Shown: piece after piece, positions 39,204-52,504 of the stretch
Numbering within the stretch: position 1 is the stretch's first letter
Layout: each line of letters starts with the position of its first letter
Source of the DNA: an uncultured Pelagibacteraceae bacterium
GTDB lineage: Bacteria; Pseudomonadota; Alphaproteobacteria; Pelagibacterales; Pelagibacteraceae
Assembly (NCBI GenBank): GCA_902626645.1
Contig: CACOGC010000004.1
Location: 1-64,000, forward strand
Direction: 5' to 3'
DNA length: 64,000 nt
Notes under the pieces: model-generated
Databases searched by the model: none
The model's input: only the letters and a program-made list of their open reading frames with translations
Told to the model about the DNA's origin: nothing
Program-made: the position numbers and the translations under genes

Positions 39204-40490
39204 ATGAGTGAAAAGATATTAGTTCCGGTTCTTGGAGAAAGTATCACAGAGGCAACAGTCTCTAAGTGGTTAAAAAATGAAGGTGACTCTGTTGAAGCTG
39301 ATGAGCCACTTGTTGAACTAGAAACTGATAAAGTAAATTTAGAAGTTCCTTCTCCAGTATCAGGTATTCTTACAAAAATAAATTCAAAAAATGGATCAGT
39401 TGTTGAAGTTGGTGCTGATTTAGGATCTGTTTCAGAGAGTGAGACTAAATCTACTGAAAATCAGGAAATTAAAAAGATACAACCTACTGTCAAATTTAAT
39501 AAAGATAATTTGATAGATGAGAATGATAAAGATGAGGAGATGGAAGTTTTTCAAGACAATGTTGAGGAGGAGAAGCCATTAGTTCTTACTGAAGAAGTAG
39601 AACCTTTAAAAGTAGAAGTTGAAACAAAAATAGATGAAACTTTGTCCCCAGCAGTGAGAAAAATTGTAACTGAAAACAAGATAGATATCAGCTCTGTTAA
39701 AGGTTCGGGAAAAGATGGGAGAGTTTTAAAAGGCGATCTAATAAATTTAATGGGTGTCAATCCTCCCCCATCCGAAAGAAAAATAAAATATGGTCAAGAA
39801 GAAAGAATTAAAATGACCAGATTAAGACAAACTATTGCTAAGAGATTGAAGCAAGCACAGGATAATGCAGCCTTACTGACAACATTTAATGAAGTTGATA
39901 TGTCAAATGTAATGGCAATGAGGAAAGAAAATCAGGATGATTTTCAAAATCGCTATGGTGTCAAATTGGGGTTCATGTCCTTTTTCGTTAAAGCAAGTAT
40001 AGTAGCATTAAAAAATTTCCCTGCGATAAATGCTGAAATTGAAGGTGATACGATTGTTTATAAAAACTATTATAATATAAGTTTTGCAGTCGGCACTGAA
40101 AAAGGATTAGTAGTTCCAGTTTTAAAAAATGCAGATGAATTATCTTTTGCTGATATTGAGAAAAATATCAAAGATATTTCTGAAAAAGCAAAAAATGGAA
40201 AACTTACTATTGAAGATCTTCAAGGGGGAACTTTCACTATCAGTAATGGTGGTGTTTATGGCTCAATGCTTTCAACTCCTATTCTTAATCTTCCACAATC
40301 AGGTGTCTTAGGTATGCACAACATAGTTGATAGACCTATCGTAGTTGATGGAGAAATTAAGATCAGACCTATAATGTACTTAGCGTTATCATACGACCAT
40401 AGAATTGTTGATGGTAAAGAGTCTGTTTCCTTTTTAAAAATGATAAAAGAAAATTTAGAGGAACCAAGAAGGCTATTTTTGGATATTTAA
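39204..40490 (+). CDS. sucB: 2-oxoglutarate dehydrogenase E2 component (dihydrolipoamide succinyltransferase)
   Basis: 428 residues in three parts: a lipoyl domain with the modified K43 in [11 protein letters not shown]; an acidic linker (about 85-145); the E3-binding domain [20 protein letters not shown]; and the catalytic domain ending [13 protein letters not shown] with the active-site His and Asp. It moves the succinyl group to CoA. It follows sucA by six bases and abuts lpdA. Confidence 0.97.
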   Translation: MSEKILVPVLGESITEATVSKWLKNEGDSVEADEPLVELETDKVNLEVPSPVSGILTKINSKNGSVVEVGADLGSVSESETKSTENQEIKKIQPTVKFNKDNLIDENDKDEEMEVFQDNVEEEKPLVLTEEVEPLKVEVETKIDETLSPAVRKIVTENKIDISSVKGSGKDGRVLKGDLINLMGVNPPPSERKIKYGQEERIKMTRLRQTIAKRLKQAQDNAALLTTFNEVDMSNVMAMRKENQDDFQNRYGVKLGFMSFFVKASIVALKNFPAINAEIEGDTIVYKNYYNISFAVGTEKGLVVPVLKNADELSFADIEKNIKDISEKAKNGKLTIEDLQGGTFTISNGGVYGSMLSTPILNLPQSGVLGMHNIVDRPIVVDGEIKIRPIMYLALSYDHRIVDGKESVSFLKMIKENLEEPRRLFLDI

Positions 40491-41891
40491 ATGACAGATA
40501 AATTTCAAGCAGTAGTAATTGGTGGAGGACCTGGAGGTTATGTTTGTGCAATAAGATTGGCACAATTAGGCCTTAAAACTGCATGTATAGAATCTAGAGG
40601 TTCACTAGGTGGTACTTGTTTGAATGTTGGATGTATTCCTTCTAAAAGTTTATTAAATTTATCTGAGGAGTTTCATAATACACAAAGTTTATCAAATAAA
40701 GGAATTGAAATTGGTGAGGTAAAATTAAACTTGTCGAAAATGATGAAGAATAAGGACAAAGCGGTTACGATTTTGACCAAAGGTGTGGAGTTTCTTCTTA
40801 AAAAAAATAAAGTTACCTACTTTAAAGGCACCGGAAGTTTCAAATCTAAAAATGATATTGTAATCAAAGATAACGATAATAAAGAGACAATTATTCAATC
40901 TGAAAATACTATAATTGCCACTGGTTCGGTTCCAGTATCATTACCGGGAATTGAAATTGATGAAAAAGTAATTGTTTCATCCACTGGAGCACTTAAGTTA
41001 GAACAAGTCCCCAAAAAAATGGTTGTAGTTGGTGGAGGATACATAGGTTTAGAGATGGGATCTGTATGGTCTAGACTTGGTTCAGAAGTTCATGTAGTTG
41101 AATTTTTAGATCATATCACACCAGGTATGGATAAAGAAATTTCTAGTGAATTTATGAAAATTTTAAAAAAACAAGGGATTAACTTTCATATGCAGCATAA
41201 AGTAGAGAAAATTAAAAAGAATAACAATAATGCAATTGTCTCAACTTTAAACGAAAATGGTACCAAAAAAGATTTTGAGTGTGATGTAGTATTAATATCT
41301 GTTGGTCGAAAGCCAAATACGGAGGGACTAAATCTTCAAAAAATTGGTGTGGAATTAGACGAAAAAAAGAGGGTAAAAACAGACAAAAATTTTAAAACTA
41401 ATCAAAATAATATTTATGCGATAGGAGATGTAATTAGTGGTCCTATGTTGGCTCATAAAGCTGAGGATGAAGGAATTGCAGTTGCGGAAAATATAGCAGG
41501 TCAATCAGGTCATGTTAACTATGATACTATCCCTGGTGTGATTTATACCAGCCCAGAAGTTGCCTCTATTGGAAAAACAGAAGAGCAATTAAAAGAGCTT
41601 AAAATAAATTATAAAATTGGAAAATTTTCATTTATGGCAAATTCAAGAGCAAAGGCCATTGATGACACAGAGGGTTTTGTAAAAATTCTTGCTGACGAAA
41701 AAACTGATAAAGTATTAGGTGCACATTTAATTGGACCTCATGCTGGTGAATTAATTGGAGAAATTGGTATCGCGATGGAATTTGGTGCTAGCTCTGAAGA
41801 TATAGCAAGAACTTGTCATGCTCATCCTACTTTTTCAGAAGCAGTGAAAGAAGCGGCTTTATCTGTAGATAAAAGAGCAATACACTCTTAA
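40491..41891 (+). CDS. lpdA: Dihydrolipoyl dehydrogenase (E3)
   Basis: 466 residues. GGGPGGYVCAIR binds FAD, the redox disulfide is C43-C48 in GGTCLNVGCIPSK, a second Rossmann motif VVGGGYIGLEMGS binds NAD, and the C-terminal His-Glu pair is in HAHPTFSEAVKEA. It reoxidises the lipoyl groups of SucB. It begins immediately after the sucB stop and ends the TCA run. Confidence 0.98.
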   Translation: MTDKFQAVVIGGGPGGYVCAIRLAQLGLKTACIESRGSLGGTCLNVGCIPSKSLLNLSEEFHNTQSLSNKGIEIGEVKLNLSKMMKNKDKAVTILTKGVEFLLKKNKVTYFKGTGSFKSKNDIVIKDNDNKETIIQSENTIIATGSVPVSLPGIEIDEKVIVSSTGALKLEQVPKKMVVVGGGYIGLEMGSVWSRLGSEVHVVEFLDHITPGMDKEISSEFMKILKKQGINFHMQHKVEKIKKNNNNAIVSTLNENGTKKDFECDVVLISVGRKPNTEGLNLQKIGVELDEKKRVKTDKNFKTNQNNIYAIGDVISGPMLAHKAEDEGIAVAENIAGQSGHVNYDTIPGVIYTSPEVASIGKTEEQLKELKINYKIGKFSFMANSRAKAIDDTEGFVKILADEKTDKVLGAHLIGPHAGELIGEIGIAMEFGASSEDIARTCHAHPTFSEAVKEAALSVDKRAIHS

Positions 41892-41913
41892 TAATTTTTC
41901 ATATTATCTAAAT

Positions 41914-43869
41914 ATGAATTTTCCGATTCTTTTACCAAACATATTTAATCATCCTTTTACCTATAAAAGTGATCTAAAACTAAGCATTGGCGATTTTGTT
42001 GAGGTTCCTTTTGGAAAAACAAAAATTATGGGAGTTGTGTGGGATAATTTTGAAAAAAATGAGAATAAAACTTTTAAGATAAAAAAGATTATCAGAAAGT
42101 TAGAAATTCCAAAATTAAAAAAAAAAACAATAAATTTTTTAAATTGGTTTTCAGAATATAATATTGTTCCAAAAGGAATGGCACTCAAATTAATTTTATT
42201 GAGCGGAAGACCAGTAAAAAAACTTGATAATAAATTTTATAAAGATTTTTCTTTTAAGTTAAAAAAAAATACATTTGAATTAAATACGGAACAAAAAGAG
42301 TCTCTTAAAGAGATGAATGATATGAATAAAAAGTTTAATGTTCATGTTTTACAGGGAACGACTGGTTCAGGTAAAACCATTGTATATTTTGAAACTTTAA
42401 AGCATATCTTGCAAAAAGGGTATCAAGGATTAATAATGTTACCAGAGATTGGTTTAACCAATCAATTTGAAAAAAAATTTTTTGAATTTTTTGGTTTCAA
42501 AGCAGCAATTTGGCACTCTGGTATATCAAAAAAAAATAAAGAAATTATTTGGAGTGGAATTACGAGTGGTGAAATAAGTGTTGTTATTGGGGCCAGATCA
42601 TCTTTATTTTTACCATTTAAAAATTTAGGGTTAATAATAGTTGATGAAGAGCATGATCAATCTTACAAACAAGATGAAGGGATAATATTTAACGCTCGGG
42701 ATATGGCTATTTCTAGGGCATCATTTGAAAATATTCCAATAAATTTAATTACTTCTGTTCCATCAATAGAAACATACGAAAATATAAAGAAAAAAAAATA
42801 CACCTCTTCGAAACTTGTTCGAAGATATCAAAATGCTTCTTTACCAAACTACAAAATAATTAATTTGAATAATGTTAAAATGGATAAACAATCTTGGCTT
42901 TCTAAAGAGATAATCCAGAGAGTAAATTTCCACCTAAATAAAAATGATCAAGTTTTATTTTTTTTAAATAGAAGAGGATTTTCTCCAAGTGTTTTGTGTA
43001 AAAAATGTTTCAATAATTTCCCATGTCCAAATTGCTCAATAAATTTAGTTTATCACAAAAATAAAAATAATTTATTGTGCCATTACTGTGGATTTAAAAG
43101 TTTTTTAAAAAGAAAATGTTCTAAAGAAGGATTTTGTGAATTTATATTTTGTGGACCAGGTGTGGAAAGGATATCAGAAGAAGTAAAAAAAAATTTTCCA
43201 TCGAAAAAAATTGAAATTTTTTCGAGTGATACAATGAATAAAAAAAGTGCAAAAGAAAAATTAGAAAAAATAATAAATAATGAAATTGAAATTTTAGTTG
43301 GAACACAACTAATTTCCAAAGGGTTTCATTTTCCAAACTTGAATTGTATTGTTGTAGTTGATATCGATTTATCACTAATGGGTCACGACTTAAGGAGTGC
43401 AGAGAAAAATTTACAACTATATCACCAGTTATCAGGTAGAGCTGGAAGAACAGGAGGTTCGTCTACTATTTATTTTCAAACTTATAACTTTAATAATAAA
43501 TTGATTGATGATATTACAAATAAAAATCCAGAAATTTTTCTTGATAAAGAAATAGAAATTAGAAAAAAAAATAACTTACCCCCATTTCAAAGATTTATCT
43601 CTTTGATTTTGACAGGTAATAGGGAAAATGAATTAGAAAAAGAAGCTTTAAAATTCAAAATGTTCATTTCTAATAAGATAAATGGAAAAATTTTAGGTCC
43701 AGTAAGCGCTCCTGTCTTTAAATTAAAGAATAAATATCGTGTACGATTACTTATAAGAGGCGCTAAAACTCTTAAATTACAAAATAGTTTAGCATCAATA
43801 ATTCCAAAATATAAATTTGCCTCAGGAATAAAACTTTCAGTTGATGTTGATCCAATTAGCTTTAATTAA
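41914..43869 (+). CDS. priA: Primosomal protein N' (replication restart helicase PriA)
   Basis: 651 residues, shorter than E. coli PriA (~730). Walker A is GTTGSGKT, Walker B is DEEHDQSYKQDEG, and helicase motifs RFSV-like ARSSLFLP and SGRAGRTG are present. PriA restarts stalled forks. The zinc region has CxxC pairs CKKC, CPNC and CHYC, but the fourth pair is altered: after KC the usual second Cys three residues on is Glu, with other Cys at +6 and +11. The gene follows lpdA by 22 bases. Confidence 0.94.
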   Translation: MNFPILLPNIFNHPFTYKSDLKLSIGDFVEVPFGKTKIMGVVWDNFEKNENKTFKIKKIIRKLEIPKLKKKTINFLNWFSEYNIVPKGMALKLILLSGRPVKKLDNKFYKDFSFKLKKNTFELNTEQKESLKEMNDMNKKFNVHVLQGTTGSGKTIVYFETLKHILQKGYQGLIMLPEIGLTNQFEKKFFEFFGFKAAIWHSGISKKNKEIIWSGITSGEISVVIGARSSLFLPFKNLGLIIVDEEHDQSYKQDEGIIFNARDMAISRASFENIPINLITSVPSIETYENIKKKKYTSSKLVRRYQNASLPNYKIINLNNVKMDKQSWLSKEIIQRVNFHLNKNDQVLFFLNRRGFSPSVLCKKCFNNFPCPNCSINLVYHKNKNNLLCHYCGFKSFLKRKCSKEGFCEFIFCGPGVERISEEVKKNFPSKKIEIFSSDTMNKKSAKEKLEKIINNEIEILVGTQLISKGFHFPNLNCIVVVDIDLSLMGHDLRSAEKNLQLYHQLSGRAGRTGGSSTIYFQTYNFNNKLIDDITNKNPEIFLDKEIEIRKKNNLPPFQRFISLILTGNRENELEKEALKFKMFISNKINGKILGPVSAPVFKLKNKYRVRLLIRGAKTLKLQNSLASIIPKYKFASGIKLSVDVDPISFN

Positions 43870-43976
43870 CGCTCAAAAAAATTAATTTTTAGCCAATGTG
43901 TTACTTGAAGACTATAAAGGCATGTGCTAATTAAATCGTGATTTTAAATTAATCATATTCATTTAAAGGGTCAAAA

Positions 43977-44534
43977 TTGAGTAAAAATAAAGGATTTTCA
44001 GATACTTCAGCTAATAGATATTCTTTAGCTTTGTATGAGCTAGCGAAAGATTCTAACTCGCTGATTAATGTAGAAATAAATGCAAAAGCTTTTTTAAATT
44101 TAATTTCAAATAATAAAGATTTTAAAAATTTTATAAAAGATCCTACATTAAACAGAGAAGTTTTGACTAATGTAATTAATAAGATTTCAGAAAATTTTAA
44201 GCTAGAAATTCTTTTTAAAAATTTTATAAATTTTTTAGTCTTAAAAAGAAGATTTTTTTATTTAGAGCAAATTTTAAAAACATTTATTGAAATATGTTCA
44301 GAAAAAAGAGGTGAATTAAAAGCAGAAATTAAATCTGCAAAATTACTTAATCAAGAGGAAATTAAAAAAATTACAGATGAATTATCAAATAATTTCAAAT
44401 CTCAAATAAAATTAAACTATATACAAGACGAAAGTTTAATTGGAGGTTTGGTTGTTAAAGTGGGAAGCACTATGATTGATACATCAATAAAAAGTAAATT
44501 ACAACAAATTGAAAATAGAATGATAGAGGCATAA
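43977..44534 (+). CDS. atpH: ATP synthase F1 delta subunit
   Basis: 185 residues of the OSCP/delta family, beginning SANRYSLALYELAKDS and ending with the conserved ESLIGGLVVKVGSTMIDTS. Delta joins F1 to the peripheral stalk. The start is a TTG at 43977 with an AAAGGG ribosome-binding sequence seven to twelve bases upstream. The 107-base spacer before it should hold the promoter of atpHAGDC, but no convincing -35/-10 pair was found. Confidence 0.95.
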   Translation: MSKNKGFSDTSANRYSLALYELAKDSNSLINVEINAKAFLNLISNNKDFKNFIKDPTLNREVLTNVINKISENFKLEILFKNFINFLVLKRRFFYLEQILKTFIEICSEKRGELKAEIKSAKLLNQEEIKKITDELSNNFKSQIKLNYIQDESLIGGLVVKVGSTMIDTSIKSKLQQIENRMIEA

Positions 44535-46070
44535 ATGGAAATAAATCCTTCAGAAGTTACAAAAATATTAAAAGAACAAATTAAAAATTTTGGAGAAAAA
44601 GCAGAAATTTCTGAGGTTGGACAGGTATTGTCTGTAGGTGATGGTATAGCAAGAATTTACGGCCTTGATAATGTTCAAGCAGGAGAGATGGTTGAATTTT
44701 CTGATGGATCGAAAGGAATGGCTTTAAATTTAGAAAGTGAAAATGTTGGAGTTGTAATTTTTGGAGACGATCGGAATATTAAAGAAGGTGATGTTGTAAA
44801 AAGAACTGGAAGCATTGTAGATACCCCCGTTGGAAAAGAGTTGTTAGGTAGAGTAGTAGATGGATTAGGAAATCCAATTGATGGGAAAGGTGCTTTGGAC
44901 AAAGGTATTAAAAAAAGTAGAGTTGAAGTTAAGGCACCAGGAATAATTCCAAGACAATCTGTTAGTGAGCCAATGCAAACAGGTCTAAAATCAATCGATA
45001 GTCTTGTGCCAATTGGAAGAGGTCAGCGTGAATTAATTATTGGAGATCGTCAGACAGGTAAAACTGCTGTAGCAGTTGATACAATTATAAATCAAAAAAA
45101 AATTAATGAGTCAGGCGATGAAAAACAAAAACTTTATTGTATTTATGTTGCCGTTGGTCAAAAACGATCAACTGTAAGACAAATTCAAAAAACTTTAGAA
45201 GAAGCTGGAGCGATGGAATATACAACTATAGTCGCGGCAACAGCATCTGACTCAGCTCCACTTCAATTTTTGGCTCCTTACACTGGATGTGCAATGGGAG
45301 AATATTTTAGAGATAATGGGATGCATGCTCTGATTATTTATGATGATTTATCTAAGCAAGCGGTTGCTTACCGACAAATGTCACTGATCTTAAGGAGACC
45401 ACCAGGTAGAGAAGCATACCCAGGTGATGTATTTTATCTTCATAGTAGATTACTGGAAAGAGCTGCTAAATTAAGTGATGAACATGGTGGAGGTTCATTA
45501 ACAGCTCTTCCTATTATTGAAACTCAAGGTGGAGACGTTTCTGCTTACATTCCAACTAATGTAATTTCAATTACTGATGGACAAATTTTTTTAGAAACTG
45601 AATTATTTAACCAAGGTATAAGACCAGCGATTAATGTTGGATTATCTGTTTCTAGGGTTGGATCAGCTGCACAAACAAAAGCTATGAAAAAAGTATCAGG
45701 ATCAATGAAACTTGAATTAGCACAATATAGAGAAATGGCAGCTTTTGCTCAATTTGGATCAGATTTAGATGCCTCAACTCAACAGCTTTTAAATAGGGGA
45801 TCAAAATTAACTGAGTTATTAAAACAGAAACAATACTCACCAATGACTGTTGCTGAGCAGGTTATATCTGTATTTTGTGGAGTAAAAGGATATTTAGATG
45901 ATATTGATTTAAAAGATATTGCTGAATTTGAAAACAAGATCATTGAGAGATGTAAATCTGATAAACCAGAATTAATCGATTCTATTCAGAGTTCAGGTAA
46001 ATTAGAAGAGGCAACAGAAAAAAGCTTAATTGATGTAATTACTAATCTTAAGAAAAATTTTAAATCTTGA
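44535..46070 (+). CDS. atpA: ATP synthase F1 alpha subunit
   Basis: 511 residues. The P-loop GDRQTGKT, the segment [20 protein letters not shown], the Arg-finger region [12 protein letters not shown] and [18 protein letters not shown] are all standard for the non-catalytic alpha subunit of F1. It abuts atpH. F0 genes (atpB, atpE, atpF) are not in the window, as is normal in alphaproteobacteria where the two parts are separate. Confidence 0.99.
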   Translation: MEINPSEVTKILKEQIKNFGEKAEISEVGQVLSVGDGIARIYGLDNVQAGEMVEFSDGSKGMALNLESENVGVVIFGDDRNIKEGDVVKRTGSIVDTPVGKELLGRVVDGLGNPIDGKGALDKGIKKSRVEVKAPGIIPRQSVSEPMQTGLKSIDSLVPIGRGQRELIIGDRQTGKTAVAVDTIINQKKINESGDEKQKLYCIYVAVGQKRSTVRQIQKTLEEAGAMEYTTIVAATASDSAPLQFLAPYTGCAMGEYFRDNGMHALIIYDDLSKQAVAYRQMSLILRRPPGREAYPGDVFYLHSRLLERAAKLSDEHGGGSLTALPIIETQGGDVSAYIPTNVISITDGQIFLETELFNQGIRPAINVGLSVSRVGSAAQTKAMKKVSGSMKLELAQYREMAAFAQFGSDLDASTQQLLNRGSKLTELLKQKQYSPMTVAEQVISVFCGVKGYLDDIDLKDIAEFENKIIERCKSDKPELIDSIQSSGKLEEATEKSLIDVITNLKKNFKS

Positions 46071-46077
46071 TTTATTT

Positions 46078-48373
<2,296 letters not shown>

Positions 48374-48374
<1 letters not shown>

Positions 48375-48766
48375 TGAGTGATGAATTTAAAATAGAAATA
48401 GTTAATCCAGAGAAATCCTTTTTATCAAAAGAGGATGTTAATGAGGTAGTTGTACCTGCATTTGAAGGAGAAATGGGGATACTTAAAGATCATATTACTA
48501 TAATTTCATTTTTAAAACCAGGTATTATTACCATTCAAGCAAAATCTGGTGAAGAAAAGTATTATGTTGAGGATGGAATTATTGAATTTAAAAATAATAC
48601 TTTATCCATTTTAACTAGTTACATCCTTAATTTAAAAGACATTGAGAAAAATAAGTTACAGGAATTATTAAAAAATGCGGAGGAGGAATCTAATAAACCA
48701 GAAATTAGTGATCAATTAAAATATTTGGCCGATCAAAAAGTTGAAACTATAAAGTCGATCAATTAA
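48374..48766 (+). CDS. atpC: ATP synthase F1 epsilon subunit
   Basis: 130 residues. The N-terminal beta-sandwich (EIVNPEKSFLS, VVPAFEGEMGILKDH) is conserved and a C-terminal helical part follows. Epsilon sits on gamma and can inhibit ATP hydrolysis. The 3' end overlaps the convergent rppH by eight bases, with no hairpin terminator between the two transcription units. Confidence 0.95.
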
Positions 48767-49235
48767 TTATTGTTTTTATTTTTTCTTTAAGTTCTTTATA
48801 TACATGATATTTGAAATCCACTACCACTTCAGTTATTTTATCTAATTCAATCCATTTCCACTCTAAAAATTCTGGTTTATTTGTTTTAATATTTATATCT
48901 TTATCTTTACCCAGGTATCTCATTAAAAACCATTTTTGTTTTTGTCCCTTATATTTACCTTTCCAAATAATACCCAATAAATTTTTTGGTAGCTCGTACG
49001 TAATTGTGCCTTCTATTTCTTTTACAAGTTCTACATTTTTGATACTAGTTTCCTCCTCTAATTCTCTATATGCGGCAGCTAGAAAATCTTCTCCGTCATC
49101 AACTCCACCTTGCGGCATTTGCCAAAAATTTTTTGGATTATCTATTCGTTTTGCAACAAAAACTTTATTTTCTTTGTTAAGGACGACAATTCCCACTCCA
49201 CTTCTAAGTGGCAGATTTTTGAATTTTTCTTCCAT
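48759..49235 (-). CDS. rppH: RNA pyrophosphohydrolase RppH (Nudix)
   Basis: 158 residues. The Nudix box reads GGVDDGEDFLAAAYRELEEE, with the GX5EX7REUXEE spacing intact; the usual Gly after it (TGI) is Ser here. LRSGVGIVVLN and WQMPQGGVDDGE are typical RppH segments. RppH removes pyrophosphate from 5' triphosphate mRNA, starting decay; it might also hydrolyse dinucleoside polyphosphates. Last gene of the minus-strand operon, one base after ctpA. Confidence 0.93.
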   Translation of the reverse strand: MEEKFKNLPLRSGVGIVVLNKENKVFVAKRIDNPKNFWQMPQGGVDDGEDFLAAAYRELEEETSIKNVELVKEIEGTITYELPKNLLGIIWKGKYKGQKQKWFLMRYLGKDKDINIKTNKPEFLEWKWIELDKITEVVVDFKYHVYKELKEKIKTIIN

Positions 49236-49236
49236 A

Positions 49237-50364
49237 TTAGCCTTTAAGAAGTTTAATGGCGTATTCTAACTGATTGTCAGTTTCAGTTTTTATTCTGAAA
49301 TCATCGTTTTCCTCATCAATTTCTATATCTGGTGATACCCCAACTTCAGAAATAGATTTTCCAGAAGGAAGATAATATTTGGCGACTGTAAGCCTAATTG
49401 CCCCATCATTTTTAAGGGGGATGATAGATTGCACGGAACCTTTACCATAACTATTTTCACCTAATAAAATTGCTCTTTTGTGATCTTTAAGAGCACCCGC
49501 AACTATCTCTGACGCTGAAGCTGATCCATAGTTAATTAGAACAATCAAGACTTTTCCATTTGTTAGGTCACCTTTTTTTGCAAACCATTTTCTATTTTCA
49601 GAAGGCTTTCTACTTTTTGTAGATACGATCTCTCCATTATCTAGGAAAAAGTCGGAGATTTTTATTGCTTGAGAAAGTAGTCCGCCAGGATTGTTTCTTA
49701 GATCTAAAATGTAGGACTTAACATCTTTATTTTTTTCTAATTTTTTAATTTCTCTTTCTATTTGTTTGCCACTATTTTCATTAAACGAGGTTAGTCTTAA
49801 ATAACCTATGCTTTTCTCTAAAATGTCAGCTTTAACAGATTGAATTTGTATAATTTCTCTTACAACATTAAATATTAGAGCTTTTCTCTCTCCACGTCTT
49901 CGAATTGTGAGTTCAATTCCTGATCCAACTGGCCCCCTCATTAAATCAACAGCTTCACTGAGAGATTTGCCCTGAACTTGGACATCATTAATTTTGACTA
50001 TATAGTCGCCTGCTTTAATCCCTGCTCTAGATGCTGGCGTGTCATCTATAGGAGAAATGACTTTTACAACACCCGACTCCATACTCACCTCAATACCAAG
50101 ACCCCCAAATTCACCACTGGTCTCAGTCTGCATTTCATTAAATATTTCTGGAGACATGTATGCTGAATAAGGGTCAAGAGATTGTAGAAGGCCATTGATT
50201 GCAGAATCCATACTCTCAGATTGATTAATTTCATCCACATATTCTTTATTGATCTTCTCAAGAACTTCTCCAAATAAATCAATTTTTTTGTAAATATCAT
50301 TTTCAGCAGAATTGACATGCTGAAATAGAAAAAAAAATAAAAATAATGTTAATACTTTTTTCAT
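49237..50364 (-). CDS. ctpA: Carboxyl-terminal processing protease (S41 family, CtpA)
   Basis: 375 residues with an N-terminal signal peptide (MKKVLTLFLFFFLFQHVNSA), a PDZ domain (GLGIEVSMESGVVKVISPID, IKAGDYIVKIND) and a C-terminal S41 domain. The catalytic Ser is in NYGSASASEIV and the Lys in NSYGKGSVQS. It cleaves periplasmic proteins near their C-termini and may trim murein-associated enzymes. Its start shares one base with the rsfS stop. Confidence 0.95.
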   Translation of the reverse strand: MKKVLTLFLFFFLFQHVNSAENDIYKKIDLFGEVLEKINKEYVDEINQSESMDSAINGLLQSLDPYSAYMSPEIFNEMQTETSGEFGGLGIEVSMESGVVKVISPIDDTPASRAGIKAGDYIVKINDVQVQGKSLSEAVDLMRGPVGSGIELTIRRRGERKALIFNVVREIIQIQSVKADILEKSIGYLRLTSFNENSGKQIEREIKKLEKNKDVKSYILDLRNNPGGLLSQAIKISDFFLDNGEIVSTKSRKPSENRKWFAKKGDLTNGKVLIVLINYGSASASEIVAGALKDHKRAILLGENSYGKGSVQSIIPLKNDGAIRLTVAKYYLPSGKSISEVGVSPDIEIDEENDDFRIKTETDNQLEYAIKLLKG

Positions 50365-50714
50365 TAAATAATTAATTTTTCTTTAGGGATTAGTTCGGAC
50401 CACATTTTTTCAAGTTCATAAAATTTTCTTTTTTCTGGGTGAAAAATATGAACAATTAAGTCTATACCATCAATTAATTTCCATTCACTGCTATCTGCTC
50501 CCTCAATTTTTGAATTTTTTATGCCATTATCTTTAAATTTTTCCAAAACTTGCTCAGATAAAGATTGTATATGCCTAGAAGAAGTGCCGCTCGCAATAAT
50601 CATAAAATCAGCCATAGAACTTTTGTCTTTGAGATCTATGCTTATTATGTCTTGAGCCTTGTTAATATCCAATGTTTTGATGATAGAATTTTTAAGATCT
50701 GAAATTTTATCCAT
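50364..50714 (-). CDS. rsfS: Ribosome silencing factor RsfS
   Basis: 116 residues. The fold signature DIISIDLKDKSSMADFMIIASG and the later EWKLIDGIDLIVHIFHPEKR match the RsfS/Iojap family. It binds L14 on the 50S subunit and blocks subunit joining during starvation. It lies between nadD and ctpA, the usual alphaproteobacterial position. Confidence 0.95.
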   Translation of the reverse strand: MDKISDLKNSIIKTLDINKAQDIISIDLKDKSSMADFMIIASGTSSRHIQSLSEQVLEKFKDNGIKNSKIEGADSSEWKLIDGIDLIVHIFHPEKRKFYELEKMWSELIPKEKLII

Positions 50715-50731
50715 TAATTAATTTTAGACTA

Positions 50732-51253
50732 TCAAATTTTCCTTAATTGAGAAGATGAAATATTGACTTTATTAAAGTTAACAAATTTAAATTTCTTACT
50801 TTTAAGGGTTTTATATGTCTTTGAATTTAATGATTTTTTCTTATATCCATATCTATCAAAAACTAAGATATTACATTTTTCTGAAATCTGTTTCCATTTA
50901 TGCCATTTATGGAAATTAACTAAATTATCTGCACCCATTAAGAAAAAAATTTCATTTTTTTTATTCTTGTTGAAGTAATTTATTAAATTTATTGTTTTAT
51001 TTGATTTAATTTTATTTTCATAAAATTTGACCTCAATAAATTTATTTTTTTTAATAATCATTTTACATCCTTTAATTCTAGATTTCAGGCTTAAAGAACT
51101 TTTTATTTTGAAAGGATTTTTTTTTGTAATGGCCCATATAATCTTTTCAAGTTTAAATCTTTTTACTGCTTCTTTAGATATAGCTAGATGACCATTGTGA
51201 GCAGGATCAAATGAACCACCTAAAATTCCAATTCTTTTTTTTTTCAAATTCAA
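50732..51253 (-). CDS. nadD: Nicotinate-nucleotide adenylyltransferase NadD
   Basis: 173 residues. The nucleotidyltransferase motif GGSFDPAHNGHL is intact, as are WAITKKNPFK and FLMGADNLVNFHKW. NadD adenylates nicotinate mononucleotide on the way to NAD. The protein ends with SSSQLRKI, immediately after the conserved SSxxIR-type motif, so it lacks roughly 25-30 residues present at the C-terminus of typical NadD. The stop is a real TGA followed by TAG, so this looks like genuine shortening. Confidence 0.92.
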   Translation of the reverse strand: MNLKKKRIGILGGSFDPAHNGHLAISKEAVKRFKLEKIIWAITKKNPFKIKSSLSLKSRIKGCKMIIKKNKFIEVKFYENKIKSNKTINLINYFNKNKKNEIFFLMGADNLVNFHKWHKWKQISEKCNILVFDRYGYKKKSLNSKTYKTLKSKKFKFVNFNKVNISSSQLRKI

Positions 51254-51254
51254 A

Positions 51255-52504
51255 TTACTTCCTTACTTGGCCTTTGCTGGTGACTTGATATTTATAGGAA
51301 ATAAGTTGATTAAGTCCTACGGGACCTCTAGGTGGAAGTGTGTTGGTTGAGATTCCCACTTCGCCACCAAACCCAAATTCACCTCCATCTGCAAATTGAG
51401 TTGAAGTATTGTGCATAGCTATTGAACTTTTTACCTCATTTAAAAATTTTTTTGCTGCTTTTTTGTTTTGAGTAATAATACAATCCGTATGCATGGTTCC
51501 GTATTTGTTAATATGCGCTATAGCCTCATCTATATTTTTTACTGATTTTACAGATACGACAGGTGACAAATATTCTTTTGACCAATCTTTTATCGAAGCT
51601 TTCTGAATTTTTTTATCATAAAGTTTTCTTATCTTATTATCTCCAATAATTTTACATCCATTTTCTTCTAAATTTTTTAAAATCTTATTTCCAAATTTCT
51701 TGATTATTTTTTCGTGTAAAAGAATTGTTTCAGTTGCTCCACATATTGCGGTATTCCTCAATTTAGCATTATGAACTATTTTATTTGCAATCTTAGGATT
51801 TGCATTTTTATCTACATAAGAATGACAAATACCTTCCAAATGACCAATTGTTGGAACAGATGACAAATCCTGTACTTTTTTTACTAAACCTTTCCCACCT
51901 CTTGGAATTATTACATCAATAAATTTATTCATTTTTTGTAGAAGAAAATCAACAACACTTCTTTTTTTAAGTTTTAAAAATTGAACAAAATTTTCATCGA
52001 CATTATTTTTCTTTAGTGATTTTCTAAAGAATTTTGTGAGAATAAGATTAGAATAATAAGCTTCAGATCCACCTTTTAAAATGACGGCATTCCCAGACTT
52101 AAAACATAACGATGCAACATCTGCTGTAACATTGGGTCTACTTTCGTATATAACACCAATTACACCAATAGGTATAGATACTTTTGATATTACTAAACCA
52201 TTTGGCCTTTTCCATTTTTCTAAAATGACATTTGTAGGATCCCTTAAACTAATGATTTTTTTTATAGAATTGGTTATCGCAATTATTTTTTTGTCATTTA
52301 ATATTAATCTTTGGATTAAATTATTTTTAATACCTTTTTTGTAGGCATTCTTAATATCTTTTTTATTTTCATTAATTATTAATTTTTTGTTCTTTAAAAT
52401 TAGAAGACGATAATCTTTTAGAACTTTGTCCTTTTTTTTTGTACTTAAACTTTTATTAATAGCTTTTTTTGATTTTTTTCCGATATCAGTTAGTAGCTTT
52501 TGCA

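Noticed and set aside
43871..43893. Hairpin after priA as a terminator
   Set aside because: GCT(c)AAAAA/TTTTTAGC forms a weak A-T stem and no U tract follows it.
43894..43976. Sigma70 promoter for the atp genes
   Set aside because: TTGAAG at 43905 has no good -10 at 16-18 bases, and TATAAA at 43913 has only a poor -35; a promoter is expected but cannot be placed.
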